From Christiangramia bathymodioli (GTDB taxonomy: Bacteria > Bacteroidota > Bacteroidia > Flavobacteriales > Flavobacteriaceae), in the NCBI GenBank assembly GCA_009735695.1, contig SRSL01000002.1, positions 301,229 to 365,228 of the forward strand: a stretch of DNA of 64,000 nucleotides, in the 5' to 3' direction. A model generated the notes under the pieces. It saw only the letters and a program-made list of their open reading frames with translations. It was not told where the DNA came from and searched no databases. Shown piece after piece: positions 1 to 9,346 of this stretch. Made by a program: the position numbers and the translations under genes. Positions within the stretch are counted from its first letter, which is position 1. Each line of letters opens with the position of its first letter.

Positions 1-66
1 TTTCTGCTTACACGAGCTAAAAAATAAAAATCCTAAAAGAAATAAAGAGGTTAGTTTAGTGCTCAT
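1..66 (-). CDS. Lipoprotein, N-terminus only (cut by left edge)
   Basis: On the minus strand an ATG at 66 opens a frame that runs off the left edge, giving 22 residues. They form a lipoprotein signal: MSTK start, hydrophobic LTSLFLLGFLFF core and an SSC lipobox with Cys19, followed by KQK. The mature part lies outside the window, so the family cannot be named. It lies 163 bases downstream of the next minus-strand gene and may be a separate unit. A chance open frame of this length is possible, but the signal-peptide pattern argues for a real gene. Confidence 0.6.
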   Translation of the reverse strand, partial: MSTKLTSLFLLGFLFFSSCKQK

Positions 67-229
67 TTTGATGGATAAAAATGATGGCTTAGTTCCGAAG
101 AGGAGAAAGCCGATTAGACTAACCTAAAATAGGATAAATATTTTAGTTTTTAAGATCTTGATATTCAGGTTGGCAATTGTCTACGGGTAGGTTGGTAAGA
201 TTTAGACAGTTTAAACCTTTATCGAAGCT

Positions 230-1081
230 TTAAACAGTAGCACATAAATCTGAATAATCCTTTTTATGGCCTATCAATTTAAGATTTTCAAGGGTCTTCT
301 GAACATTTTCCAAATCCTCAGGGCTTATCTGTTCCTGGCTCCAGTGCGTAAGGTCCAGCCATTTCCTGATGTCTTCCAGTTTCTGATCATATCTCCTGGA
401 GAGTTCCTGGTCTATATTCTTCCTAAGTTTAAAGTTCCGGGTTTCCTTATTGACCACCTCCAACATTTTTTTAAGTCTTTGAGGATGCATCCTGATGCTT
501 TCGTTTCTAGCGGCAATTACGAAACAAGGCCAGGGAGTGGGGCAGTCTGCGACCAACCTGAAAGTTTTATTATCCACCAGCGGTTTGGTAGTAAAATGTT
601 CCCACATGAAATATTGAGCCTGGTCTTCTTTGAGCGCGTGTACGGCTCCATCAAGATTGTTTACGATCTCAAAATTAAGTTTTGAAAGATCCCAGTTCTG
701 ATTGCTGGCGTTAACATAAGCCATTAGATGGCTACCACTACCTTTACGGCTGATAGCTGCTTTAGTACCTTCCAGTTCCTGGATATTTTTAAAAGGAGAA
801 CCTGCCGCTACATGAATTCCCCAGATCAAAGGGCTGCCTATAAAGGTTTGAATGATCTTACTGTCATTGCCCTGTATAATATCCTTGACGATACCTTCCG
901 TTAAGATAACAGCCGCATCGAGCTCACCCGATCTTAAAGCTTTGCACATGGCCCCGGTGCCTTCAGGAAAATCTTTCCATATCAAATGAACATCTTCAGC
1001 TTCAAATTTTCCATTTTCCATGCAGTGATGCCATGGAAGATTAAAATGCTCGGGTACTCCACCTATTTTGATCGTTTTCAT
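230..1081 (-). CDS. Periplasmic-binding-fold (SsuA/NMT1-like) protein without signal peptide
   Basis: The 283 residues resemble the type 2 substrate-binding proteins of nitrate, sulfonate and thiamine-precursor ABC transporters. Family-like features are IGGVPEHFNLPWHH at the N-terminus, ELDAAVILTEGIVKDI, and the second lobe around FVIAARNES. There is no signal peptide or lipobox, so the protein should stay in the cytoplasm, and no ABC permease or ATPase lies nearby. Its start overlaps the end of the polyphosphate kinase gene by four bases, so the two are probably translated together. The ligand is unknown. The fold is fairly sure and the role is not. Confidence 0.75.
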   Translation of the reverse strand: MKTIKIGGVPEHFNLPWHHCMENGKFEAEDVHLIWKDFPEGTGAMCKALRSGELDAAVILTEGIVKDIIQGNDSKIIQTFIGSPLIWGIHVAAGSPFKNIQELEGTKAAISRKGSGSHLMAYVNASNQNWDLSKLNFEIVNNLDGAVHALKEDQAQYFMWEHFTTKPLVDNKTFRLVADCPTPWPCFVIAARNESIRMHPQRLKKMLEVVNKETRNFKLRKNIDQELSRRYDQKLEDIRKWLDLTHWSQEQISPEDLENVQKTLENLKLIGHKKDYSDLCATV

Positions 1082-3132
1082 ATGCTGTGTTTTTCTTTAA
1101 GATACTCATAAATCGCATACTGCGATCTGATCTCTTTTTCTCCTTTCTTTCGTTCTACGTAAGTATTGCTTTCAGAAGCATCCTGGATTCGTGCCTTGAC
1201 ATTGTCATTGAGCTGAATGTTCAGAATTTCCTTGAATTCCTGTTTGATGTCTTCATCCAGAACTGGTGATATCACCTCGATCCTTCTGTCCAGGTTACGG
1301 TTCATCCAGTCGGCACTCCCATAGAACATCAATTCGTCTCCAGCATTTTCAAAAAGGTAGATACGCCCGTGTTCCAGAAATCTGTCCACAACGCTGGTAA
1401 TATAGATGTTGTCGCTCAGACCTTCGATCCCTGGGATCAAGCAGGTGAACCCTCGAATAAGCATTCGAATTTCAACTCCTGCCTGGCTTGCCTTATACAA
1501 CAGCTCGATCATTTCACGGTCTTCGAGGCTATTCATTTTAGCGGTTATTTTCGCTTTCTTTCCTTCGCGGGCATTTTCAATCTCGTTATAAATGAGTTTA
1601 ATGAACTCCTGTCTGGTAGAGAATGGCGAAATGAGGAGGTTCTTTTCACGGGGAATAATAAGTTCGCCTTCTAAAACCTTAAAAAGTCGGGCTAATTCTT
1701 TGGTAATATATTTATTCGCTGTGAATATGGCATGGTCGCAATAGATCCTTGCAGTCTCGCTATTAAAATTGCCAGTTCCAATATATGCGTATCGATTTAT
1801 TTCATCTCCATCTTCCCTGCAAATGAGCATGATCTTGGAGTGTACCTTAACCTTGGGATAACTATAGATTACATTCGCCCCTTTCTCTTCGAATTTCCGT
1901 CCCCAGATGATATTGTTCTTCTCATCGAACCTGGCTTTAGCCTCCACAAAAACGGTCACTTTTTTTCCGTTATCTAATGCTTCTAGGAGAGAAGTGGTTA
2001 GCTGGGATTCATCAGCGACCCGGTAAAGGGAGATCTTTATTTCGGTCACTTTTTCATCCTTAGCAGCCTGTGCCATGAATTTTTCAACATAATCGAAAGA
2101 CATATAAGGGAAGTGTAAGGAAATGTCTTTTTTCGAGATCTCATCGAAATAATTATTGGTTGCTTCCAGTCGGCGATGCTTCAGGGGCGTGAGTTCCTTA
2201 TAATGTAATTCAGGGTTGTTCGACGGATCTGGAAATGAAAAGAAATCCTTGAAATTATGATATTTTCCTCCCGGCATCATATCGATCTTTCCCAGTTTAA
2301 GCAACTTCCTGATCTTTTTCTGGGTGGGTTTAGGCATGCTGGCGTCATAAAGCAACCGGGTTGGCTGCCCATCGGTTCTTTGTTTCAGGGATTCGTAGAT
2401 CTTTTCGGCCAGAACCCCTTCGTAGATATCATCGATGTATAATTCGGCATCCCTTGAAAGTTTGATTTCAAAAATGCCGGTGACTTTTTCCTTAGGGAAT
2501 ATGCTGTGAGCTTCATGCCTGATGATCTCATCCAGATACGTGATATTGTGATTCTCACCGGTATCTTTCATCATTACGAATCTTCCACATTCCCCAACCG
2601 GAATGTTCACTATGCCCAAATGGTCTTCTCTTTCAAAGGTAATCAGGAAATAGAGCACCGAATTCTGAAGAAATAGTTCATTTTCAGTATTCAGGTCAAG
2701 GAAAATCGGTTTTAGATGCTTTTCGACCTTGTTGGAGAAAAAAGAATGTATGAATTTTTTATGCTGTTCAATATAATTCTCTGAGTCAACAATGTGAATA
2801 TTATTCGAAGCCAGTTCCGGAAGGATCTCACTATGATATATTTGCCCGAATCGTTCCTGCTGTTTTTTAACTTCTTCAATGATCTGCTTGGTGATCTTAG
2901 AAGGTCTTAATGCCAGCTTTTTGCGAATGCTTTTTTTAACTCTTTTGATCTGCCTTAGTTGGGAAACCCGTACCCTGAAATATTCATCAAGATTGGAAGA
3001 AAAAATGGCAAGAAATTTCATCCTTTCGTAGAGCGGATTGATCTTATCTGCTGCTTCCTGAAGAACTCTCTCATTAAAACTCAACCAGTTTAGATCCCGA
3101 TGTCTAAAATGGTCTTCATTAGGTTGCTCCAT
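1078..3132 (-). CDS. ppk1: Polyphosphate kinase 1
   Basis: PPK1 reversibly transfers the gamma-phosphate of ATP to polyphosphate. The 684-residue length is normal for the family. The N-terminal domain has the typical HFRHRDLNWLSFNERVLQEA start. The C-terminal phospholipase-D-like halves carry KVHSKIMLICRED, with the expected autophosphorylated histidine, and later FLEHGRIYLFEN. The TGNFNSETARIYCDHAIFT segment is also typical. The ATG at 3132 gives the conserved N-terminus directly. The stop codon overlaps the start of the SsuA-like gene. No exopolyphosphatase is visible next to it. Confidence 0.95.
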   Translation of the reverse strand: MEQPNEDHFRHRDLNWLSFNERVLQEAADKINPLYERMKFLAIFSSNLDEYFRVRVSQLRQIKRVKKSIRKKLALRPSKITKQIIEEVKKQQERFGQIYHSEILPELASNNIHIVDSENYIEQHKKFIHSFFSNKVEKHLKPIFLDLNTENELFLQNSVLYFLITFEREDHLGIVNIPVGECGRFVMMKDTGENHNITYLDEIIRHEAHSIFPKEKVTGIFEIKLSRDAELYIDDIYEGVLAEKIYESLKQRTDGQPTRLLYDASMPKPTQKKIRKLLKLGKIDMMPGGKYHNFKDFFSFPDPSNNPELHYKELTPLKHRRLEATNNYFDEISKKDISLHFPYMSFDYVEKFMAQAAKDEKVTEIKISLYRVADESQLTTSLLEALDNGKKVTVFVEAKARFDEKNNIIWGRKFEEKGANVIYSYPKVKVHSKIMLICREDGDEINRYAYIGTGNFNSETARIYCDHAIFTANKYITKELARLFKVLEGELIIPREKNLLISPFSTRQEFIKLIYNEIENAREGKKAKITAKMNSLEDREMIELLYKASQAGVEIRMLIRGFTCLIPGIEGLSDNIYITSVVDRFLEHGRIYLFENAGDELMFYGSADWMNRNLDRRIEVISPVLDEDIKQEFKEILNIQLNDNVKARIQDASESNTYVERKKGEKEIRSQYAIYEYLKEKHSI

Positions 3133-3206
3133 GTATTTAGGATTGTTTCTCCAAAAATACGAAGATCACCATGCTTTGTTTTTAATATATTGTTAAATGC
3201 AAGGGC

Positions 3207-4076
3207 TTAAGAAACGATCCTTTCGAGGCAGTATTCGATGAGTTCATCCATCTTTTCTGAAGCATTTTCAGAAAACTCGCCAGTCTCCCGATTGGCGAGG
3301 ATCAGATTCATGGAAATGGCATGATGACCAAATAATTTTGCCATCCCGTAAATACCGGAAGTTTCCATTTCAAGGTTAGTGATCTGCAAACCTTCATAAA
3401 CGAAGTCCCTGATCTTATCGTTCATACCAGGATCTGGTACCTGAAGGCGTAACTCTCTAGCCTGTGGACCGTAGAACCCTACATTGGTCGCCGTAAAACC
3501 TTTATGAGTTTCAGAAGAACTCATTCTATCGATCAGGCTTTTACTGCCTTCCACCACATAGGGTGTTGCTCTTAGAGCAGGCCAGCCGGTTTGGCTTACG
3601 AAAGCCTCGGCGATAGGTTCCTTCAGAATCTGGCTAGATTTATAGTAATGCATGAGCCCGTCAAAACCGATGGCTAGTTCGCTCACCAGGAATGCATTTA
3701 CTGGAATGTCTTTTCTAATAGAACCGGTGGTGCCGATCCTGATGATGTCAAGACTGGTTAAATTTTCTTTGATCTTTTTTTGCTTCAGATCAATATTTAC
3801 GAGCGCATCAAGTTCGGTTAGGGCTATATCGATATTATCGGTTCCCATTCCTGTAGACATTACGGTAATGGATTTTCCTTTATAAGTTCCTGTATGCGTG
3901 GTGAACTCTCTTTTGCTTTTTTTAAGCTGAATGGAATCGAAAAATTTGCTTACCGCGGAAACCCGATTGGGGTCTCCAACGGTTATGACTGTATTTGCTA
4001 AATCTTCGGGCAGGAGACCGAGGTGATAAATAGATCCGTCGCTGTTGAGAATTAATTCTGAAGCTTTTAAACTCAT
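3207..4076 (-). CDS. Nucleoside phosphorylase (uridine phosphorylase-like)
   Basis: This 289-residue protein belongs to the NP-I phosphorylase family, which splits nucleosides with phosphate into base and ribose-1-phosphate. Seen motifs are TVGDPNRV near the N-terminus (phosphate site), TGTYKGKSITVMSTGMG, and TNLEMETSGIYGMAKL, which holds the Glu-Met-Glu ribose-binding motif. The pattern fits uridine phosphorylase better than purine phosphorylase, but substrate choice cannot be settled by eye. It lies one base after the DUF1835 gene, suggesting one transcript with the genes up to 6347. Confidence 0.88.
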   Translation of the reverse strand: MSLKASELILNSDGSIYHLGLLPEDLANTVITVGDPNRVSAVSKFFDSIQLKKSKREFTTHTGTYKGKSITVMSTGMGTDNIDIALTELDALVNIDLKQKKIKENLTSLDIIRIGTTGSIRKDIPVNAFLVSELAIGFDGLMHYYKSSQILKEPIAEAFVSQTGWPALRATPYVVEGSKSLIDRMSSSETHKGFTATNVGFYGPQARELRLQVPDPGMNDKIRDFVYEGLQITNLEMETSGIYGMAKLFGHHAISMNLILANRETGEFSENASEKMDELIEYCLERIVS

Positions 4077-4077
4077 T

Positions 4078-5007
4078 TTATAATTTTAGAAGTCGGTGAG
4101 AATCCGAATCGTAGAGGAAATCATACATTTTTGCACCGCCAAAATATTCGTCATTCTTCAGATCGCGATAAAAGTTCTTTTCCTGGTTCAGAACCAAAAT
4201 TCCATTTTTACTCAGGATTAGCCTATCTGGTGTTTGACTAATGAACATGGAAAGCTTTTTAAGTAGGCGCTGCATCTGGGTATCGCTGTATCCATAATAT
4301 CCCTGGTATTGCAGGGCATAACCTAAAAGATGATTTTCATTTTTGATATCATGGCTTTCAATAAGCCTTAAGACGTTGCGTTCAAGAGTATTAAGGCCGG
4401 TGTTGCTGTTGGGAAAACGCTCGATATGGGCACGAATACAACTGGATAGATATTCGAAATTAGTTTTGACCTTGATTTGTGGCTTTAGTTTGAGAGGATT
4501 GTTTCCGCAATACAATTCCCAGATTAAAACCGCTATCTCGATATCATCTTCAGTAAGATTGATTCGGTTATCATAATGGTTCTGTAATTCTTTCGTGCTT
4601 AGATGGGAGAGTGGCTTATGCTCCTTTTCTCCGGAAAGCTTTTTACTGCAAACCAGGGATAAAGAAAGATCTTTCTTTTGCTGATAAAGATGATTAATGG
4701 CTGCAAGCATGTTGATATGACAAAAAAGATCGAATTCGAACCAAAGCACCACATTGTCATAGCTTTCAATAGTATCCAGTTTTTTGACTTCAGCAATAAA
4801 TCGTTCCTCATAATTTTCAGCTGAGATCTGGTAAGCCTGCTTTAGAAACCGCTTCCGAATTTTGTAAAACTCCTTGTCGATTTCCTGAAGGGTAGGACCT
4901 TCACATAACAATTCCCGCCACACGACCAGGTCACCTGGAATATTCAGTTCCTGGAACTGTTCCGTGAGGCTATCGCCATTGATAATATGTAAAGTCCTGT
5001 TCTTCAT
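4078..5007 (-). CDS. DUF1835-family protein
   Basis: The 309-residue protein starts TLHIINGDSLTEQFQELNIPGDLVVWRE, the usual DUF1835 opening, and continues with the family's LWFEFDLFCHINMLAAINHL segment. The C-terminal half (about residues 185-300) looks helical and matches the domain often found with DUF1835. No function is established for the family as far as I know. No signal peptide or membrane span is seen, so it is probably cytoplasmic. It sits between the SUI1 gene and the nucleoside phosphorylase in the same direction. Confidence 0.85.
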   Translation of the reverse strand: MKNRTLHIINGDSLTEQFQELNIPGDLVVWRELLCEGPTLQEIDKEFYKIRKRFLKQAYQISAENYEERFIAEVKKLDTIESYDNVVLWFEFDLFCHINMLAAINHLYQQKKDLSLSLVCSKKLSGEKEHKPLSHLSTKELQNHYDNRINLTEDDIEIAVLIWELYCGNNPLKLKPQIKVKTNFEYLSSCIRAHIERFPNSNTGLNTLERNVLRLIESHDIKNENHLLGYALQYQGYYGYSDTQMQRLLKKLSMFISQTPDRLILSKNGILVLNQEKNFYRDLKNDEYFGGAKMYDFLYDSDSHRLLKL

Positions 5008-5028
5008 CCTAAAAAAAGCGTATTGGGC

Positions 5029-5388
5029 TTAACCTCCAACACGCTTTACTTTTTTATATCCCTCCTTTTTCAGGATCTGGATGATCTTATCCCGGTCATC
5101 ACCCTGTATAATAATTTCTCCATCCTTGACCGATCCTCCAACTCCGCATTTCTTTTTCAGAAGCTTGCCAAGAGCAGTGAGATCTTCTTCCGGGCCCTGA
5201 AAACCTTTTATGATGGTAACGGTCTTGCCTCCTCGGCCTTTATTGCTGAAATGGGCTTCGAGTTCCTGTTGTTCCGGAGATAAACTCTCCTGGGCTTCAT
5301 CTTCTACATATTCCGATTCATCAAAATCGTCGTTCGTAGAAAATACAAAGCCACCAAGATCTTCTAATCCTAATTTCTTTTTAGCCAT
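5029..5388 (-). CDS. SUI1/eIF1-family translation factor (YciH-like)
   Basis: This 119-residue protein has a SUI1 domain over the C-terminal 70 residues. Diagnostic segments are GRGGKTVTIIKGFQG, LLKKKCGVGGSVKDGEI and IIQGDDRDKIIQILKKEGY. The acidic N-terminal tail is typical of bacterial YciH relatives. The family is thought to influence start-codon selection on the 30S subunit. It ends 21 bases before the DUF1835 gene and begins two bases after the oxygenase stop, so it is inside a minus-strand operon. Confidence 0.92.
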   Translation of the reverse strand: MAKKKLGLEDLGGFVFSTNDDFDESEYVEDEAQESLSPEQQELEAHFSNKGRGGKTVTIIKGFQGPEEDLTALGKLLKKKCGVGGSVKDGEIIIQGDDRDKIIQILKKEGYKKVKRVGG

Positions 5389-5390
5389 AA

Positions 5391-6347
5391 TTATTTCTTA
5401 GCCAGGCCAATCTCTACCAATCGCTGATGCAGAAATTCGCCTGCAGTGATATCTTCGTATTGTCTTGGGTGATCTTCATCGATACATTCTTCCAGGCAAT
5501 CCAGCCTCATATCGCTGCGAGGATGCATAAAGAACGGAATGGAGTATCGTGGATTGTCCCATTCTTCTTTTGGCGGATTGATCACCCTGTGAATGGTAGA
5601 TCTTAATTTATTATTGGTATGCCTTTCCAGCATATCCCCAACATTAATCACCAGTTCGTCTTCCTGTGGAATGGCATCGATCCATTCCCCGTCTTTTCTT
5701 AGCACCTGAAGTCCTCCGGTAGAAGCTCCCATTAAAAGAGTGATCAAATTGATATCTCCGTGAGCGCCTGCCCGTACCGCACCTTTAGGCTCTTCGGTAA
5801 TAGGAGGATAGTGAATAGGTCTTAAAATACTGTTCCCATTGCTGGCCCAGTGATCAAAATAATTCTCTTCAAGGCCAATATACAGCGCTAACGCGCGAAG
5901 AACATAAATTCCAGTTTTTTCCAGCATTCTATAGGCGGTCATCCCAACTCTGTTGAAATCCTTCAATTCCTCAACCTGTACATTCGCAGGATATTCTTCG
6001 GTAAGGTTGGCGTCTTCTGAAGGTTCCTGTCCAAAATGCCAGAATTCCTTAAGGTCTCCTTCTTTTTTTCCTTTCGCGTGTTCCTTTCCGAAGGAGATAT
6101 AACCACGCTGACCTGCAAGGCCTTCGATCTCGTATTTTTGTTTGGTTTCAAGAGGAAGATTAAAAAACGCCTTCACCTCTTTATATAGATCTTCTACAAG
6201 TTCATCACTTAAAAAGTGGTTTTTAAGTGCTACAAACCCAATTTCCTCGTAAGCCTTTCCAATCTCATCGACGAACTTCTGTTTTCGTTTTGGATCATCT
6301 GAAAGAAAATCGGCCAGATCTACGCTGGGAATATTATTCATTGCCAT
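5391..6347 (-). CDS. Isopenicillin N synthase-family 2-oxoglutarate/Fe(II) oxygenase
   Basis: The 318 residues include a non-haem oxygenase N-terminal domain (PSVDLADFLSDDP) and the double-stranded beta-helix core. Iron ligands are visible as HGD in RAGAHGDINLITLL and the distal His in STIHRVINPP, and RYSIPFF holds the RxS pair that binds the co-substrate carboxylate. It should be a cytoplasmic oxidoreductase, but its substrate is not evident and no beta-lactam genes are nearby. It is the promoter-proximal gene of the minus-strand group 3207-6347. ATG codons at 6347 and 6341 are both possible starts. Confidence 0.9.
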   Translation of the reverse strand: MAMNNIPSVDLADFLSDDPKRKQKFVDEIGKAYEEIGFVALKNHFLSDELVEDLYKEVKAFFNLPLETKQKYEIEGLAGQRGYISFGKEHAKGKKEGDLKEFWHFGQEPSEDANLTEEYPANVQVEELKDFNRVGMTAYRMLEKTGIYVLRALALYIGLEENYFDHWASNGNSILRPIHYPPITEEPKGAVRAGAHGDINLITLLMGASTGGLQVLRKDGEWIDAIPQEDELVINVGDMLERHTNNKLRSTIHRVINPPKEEWDNPRYSIPFFMHPRSDMRLDCLEECIDEDHPRQYEDITAGEFLHQRLVEIGLAKK

Positions 6348-6443
6348 TTTAGCGGTATTTTATGTGAAATCAACAGGCAAAGTTAAGTAAAATTAAGGGA
6401 TATGCTATCAGATTATATTTTTCTTAGCATATAGATTTTTAGT

Positions 6444-6451
6444 TACATTTG
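6444..6451 (+). promoter_or_regulatory. Putative promoter -7 element of the E1 fusion gene
   Basis: TACATTTG fits the Bacteroidota TAnnTTTG -7 consensus and lies 20 bases before the ATG at 6471. I see no convincing TTTG at the -33 distance. Confidence 0.4.
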
Positions 6452-6470
6452 GGTTATAAACCGCTTATGT

Positions 6471-8477
6471 ATGCTCTCCAGAAACACGAAATCCAGTTCT
6501 ATTGAATACCAGGAAACTTCATTATCTCCCTTTGAATTACTGGACCTCTACAAATCTATGCTGAAACCCAGGATGATAGAAGAAAAGATGCTTATTCTTC
6601 TTCGCCAGGGAAAGATCTCCAAATGGTTCAGTGGGATTGGCCAGGAGGCTATTTCGGTTGGGGTTACAAAAGCTTTAAATGCTGAAGAATATATTTTGCC
6701 CATGCATCGAAATCTGGGAGTTTTTACCAGCCGAAATGTTCCGCTGGACCGGCTATTTTGCCAGTGGCAGGGTAAAGCGAAGGGTTTTACTAAAGGAAGA
6801 GACCGCAGTTTTCATTTTGGAAGCCAGGAGCATAAGATCGTAGGCATGATTTCTCATTTGGGTCCGCAATTGGGAGTAGCAGATGGGATCGCACTTGGCC
6901 ACGTTTTAAAGAAGGAAAACCGGGTTACAGCGGTATTTACGGGTGAAGGAGGGACCAGCGAAGGAGATTTTCATGAGGCTTTGAACATCGCATCGGTATG
7001 GGATCTACCAGTAATATTTTGTATCGAAAATAATGGCTACGGACTTTCCACCCCAACCTCTGAACAGTTCCGGTGCAACGATCTGGCCGACAGGGGTAAA
7101 GGCTATGGGATGGAATCGCATATCATAGACGGGAACAATATTCTGGAGGTTTACACCAAAGTGTCTGAACTAGCCACACAATTAAGAAAGGAGCCAAGAC
7201 CGGTTCTGATCGAATTCAAAACATTCAGAATGCGTGGTCATGAAGAGGCCAGCGGTACTAAATACGTTCCGGATGAACTTATGCAGGAATGGGAAGAGAA
7301 AGATCCTATTAGCAATTTTGAATCTTACCTTTTCGAGCAAGGCATACTTACCGAAGAAATATTAATGGAGTATCGAACTAAAATTTCAGAAGAAATCGAT
7401 GAAAATCTCCAGATCGCATTTGCTGAAGATGTCATTAAGTCTACTGAAAGCGATGAGTTAAATGATGTTTTTCAGGAATATGAATATGAGCATATTAACA
7501 TAAATGAAAAGGTTGAAAATATCCGTTTTATTGACGCCATTGCCCAGGCTTTAGATGCTTCCATGCAACGACATGAGAACCTGGTTTTGATGGGACAGGA
7601 TATTGCCGATTATGGAGGGGTCTTTAAAATAACTGAAGGATTTATTGAACGCTACGGCAAGGAAAGAGTGCGAAATACACCTATTTGTGAATCGGCTATT
7701 GTCTCTGCCGCAATGGGTCTTTCCATAAACGGAATGAAAGCCATGGTTGAGATGCAGTTCAGCGATTTTGTGAGTTCTGGTTTTAATCCAATTGTAAATT
7801 ACCTGGCAAAAGTTAATTATCGCTGGGGACAAAATGCCGATGTGGTTGTAAGAATGCCCTGTGGTGGCGGAGTGGGGGCCGGACCTTTTCACAGCCAGAC
7901 CAATGAAGCCTGGTTCACTAAAGTTCCCGGATTAAAAGTGGTCTATCCAGCATTTCCTGCAGATGCAAAAGGTCTCCTGAACACTGCTTTAAATGACCCC
8001 AACCCAGTTCTTTTCTTTGAACATAAAGCTCTATATCGTAGCATCCGGCAGGATGTTCCTGCTGGCTATTATACCTTGCCTTTCGGAAAAGCTTCTCTAT
8101 TTAGGGAAGGAGAACAGGTGAGCATTATCACCTATGGAGCAGGAGTCCATTGGGCGCTTCAGACATTAGAAGATATGGGTTATGATAAGGCAGACCTTTT
8201 AGACCTGCGGAGTCTTCAACCTTTAGACCTGGAAAGTATTTGTAATTCGGTTAAAAAGACAGGCAAGGTGATCATTCTTACTGAAGATTCAGTATTTGGA
8301 AGTCTGGCTTCTGAAATTTCAGCGATTATTTCAGAAACCTGCTTTGAACATTTGGATGCACCTATAGTTCGAGTAGGTAGCCTTGAAACACCAATTCCAT
8401 TCGCAGCCGCACTGGAAAAGAACTATCTTCCGCTCGAGAGGTTTGCTGAAAAACTTCGTTTTTTAATAGACTATTAA
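6471..8477 (+). CDS. Fused E1 alpha/beta of a branched-chain-type 2-oxo acid dehydrogenase
   Basis: This 668-residue protein joins the thiamine diphosphate-dependent E1 alpha (about residues 20-330) and E1 beta (about 345-665) subunits that are separate in many bacteria. The alpha half has the ThDP motif GEGGTSEGDFHEALN (158 on) ending at NN187-188, and the beta half has VLMGQDIADYGGVFKITEGF and CESAIVSAAMGLS. It fits 2-oxoisovalerate dehydrogenase better than pyruvate dehydrogenase. E2 and E3 are not adjacent, so the gene is isolated. Such fusions are common in Bacteroidota. Confidence 0.92.
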   Translation: MLSRNTKSSSIEYQETSLSPFELLDLYKSMLKPRMIEEKMLILLRQGKISKWFSGIGQEAISVGVTKALNAEEYILPMHRNLGVFTSRNVPLDRLFCQWQGKAKGFTKGRDRSFHFGSQEHKIVGMISHLGPQLGVADGIALGHVLKKENRVTAVFTGEGGTSEGDFHEALNIASVWDLPVIFCIENNGYGLSTPTSEQFRCNDLADRGKGYGMESHIIDGNNILEVYTKVSELATQLRKEPRPVLIEFKTFRMRGHEEASGTKYVPDELMQEWEEKDPISNFESYLFEQGILTEEILMEYRTKISEEIDENLQIAFAEDVIKSTESDELNDVFQEYEYEHININEKVENIRFIDAIAQALDASMQRHENLVLMGQDIADYGGVFKITEGFIERYGKERVRNTPICESAIVSAAMGLSINGMKAMVEMQFSDFVSSGFNPIVNYLAKVNYRWGQNADVVVRMPCGGGVGAGPFHSQTNEAWFTKVPGLKVVYPAFPADAKGLLNTALNDPNPVLFFEHKALYRSIRQDVPAGYYTLPFGKASLFREGEQVSIITYGAGVHWALQTLEDMGYDKADLLDLRSLQPLDLESICNSVKKTGKVIILTEDSVFGSLASEISAIISETCFEHLDAPIVRVGSLETPIPFAAALEKNYLPLERFAEKLRFLIDY

Positions 8478-8547
8478 AAAACCAGCCGGGAAAGCCTTAT
8501 TTAATTAAGAAACCTTAACAAATTCACTGTTAAAGTATTAATAATCT

Positions 8548-8579
8548 TTTGTTGAAGGTTAGGCACTGCTGTAATTTAG
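8548..8579 (+). promoter_or_regulatory. Putative promoter of the DUF1328 gene
   Basis: TTTG at 8548-8551 and TAATTTAG at 8572-8579 are 20 bases apart, close to the Bacteroidota TTTG / TAnnTTTG pattern with one mismatch in the -7 box. The gene starts at 8610. Confidence 0.45.
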
Positions 8580-8609
8580 TTTTAGCTAATCAATTAAAAC
8601 CTGTAAATT

Positions 8610-8771
8610 ATGGTACGTTTAATCATTATTTTTCTGATTATCGCAATTATCGCCGCAATCTTCGGATTTGGTGGAATTGCTGAAGGTGCTGCAGATATCG
8701 CTAAGATCATTTTCTACATCTTTCTGGTTCTGCTTGTAATTTCCTTATTAAGTAGATTGTTCAGAAGATAA
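8610..8771 (+). CDS. DUF1328-family small membrane protein
   Basis: This 53-residue protein runs from [20 protein letters not shown] to the basic end SRLFRR. Two hydrophobic spans flank the family-typical [14 protein letters not shown] loop, as in the YtjA/DUF1328 inner-membrane miniproteins. The function of the family is not known to me. It has its own promoter-like sequence and is well separated from both neighbours. Confidence 0.88.
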   Translation: MVRLIIIFLIIAIIAAIFGFGGIAEGAADIAKIIFYIFLVLLVISLLSRLFRR

Positions 8772-8849
8772 AAAAGAAAGTTCATATAATCCAATGTGTT
8801 TTAATTGACTTAAACCGCATTGGATTTTTTTATTAACCTAATCACTACT

Positions 8850-9332
8850 ATGAAAAAGTTTGCAATACTTCTTATGCTCGGTGTTTTTGTAGCTTCCTGT
8901 GGTGGCCCCAGTAAGGTCGCTAAAGAAGCCAGAAAGACTTTTGATGGAAACTGGACCCTAACCAGTATTACCTATCCCAATAATCCAGGAAACTTCAATG
9001 TTACCCTGTTCAATGAAGCTACTGCTTCCTGTTTTGAAAACAGTAACTGGGATTTTGTTTCCAATAATAACCGTGGATCTTATTCGGTGACCGGTGTTGG
9101 CTGCGAAGGAGATACTAATTATTTCATCTGGTCTATAGATGAAGAGAATACCCCGGCAGGAGTCTACGATTTTTTACTAAAACCAACCAACGACGACTAT
9201 AAGTCTACAACCGGAAATCAGGGTTTCAGGCTTAATCTAAAAAGTCTAACAGATACTAATATGGTTTGGGAGCAAACCGTTAGTCTGGATGGATCCCCTT
9301 TTACTATTAGAATGAATTTTTCAAAACTTTAA
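8850..9332 (+). CDS. Lipocalin-like lipoprotein
   Basis: Starting at the ATG at 8850 gives MKKFAILLMLGVFVASCGG, a clear lipoprotein signal with the lipobox Cys followed by GGPSK. An earlier start at 8820 would add ten residues before the signal and is unlikely. The mature 140-residue part begins with TFDGNWTLTSITYP and ends with WEQTVSLDGSPFTIRMNFSKL, a lipocalin-like beta-sheet pattern seen in Flavobacteriaceae. It probably sits in the outer membrane facing the periplasm. It lies 14 bases before the OmpA-like gene, so co-transcription is likely. Confidence 0.85.
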   Translation: MKKFAILLMLGVFVASCGGPSKVAKEARKTFDGNWTLTSITYPNNPGNFNVTLFNEATASCFENSNWDFVSNNNRGSYSVTGVGCEGDTNYFIWSIDEENTPAGVYDFLLKPTNDDYKSTTGNQGFRLNLKSLTDTNMVWEQTVSLDGSPFTIRMNFSKL

Positions 9333-9346
9333 AAACTGAAAAAGCT

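Noticed and set aside
266-685. 139-residue plus-strand frame
   Set aside because: It lies wholly antisense to the SsuA-like gene and has no recognisable features.
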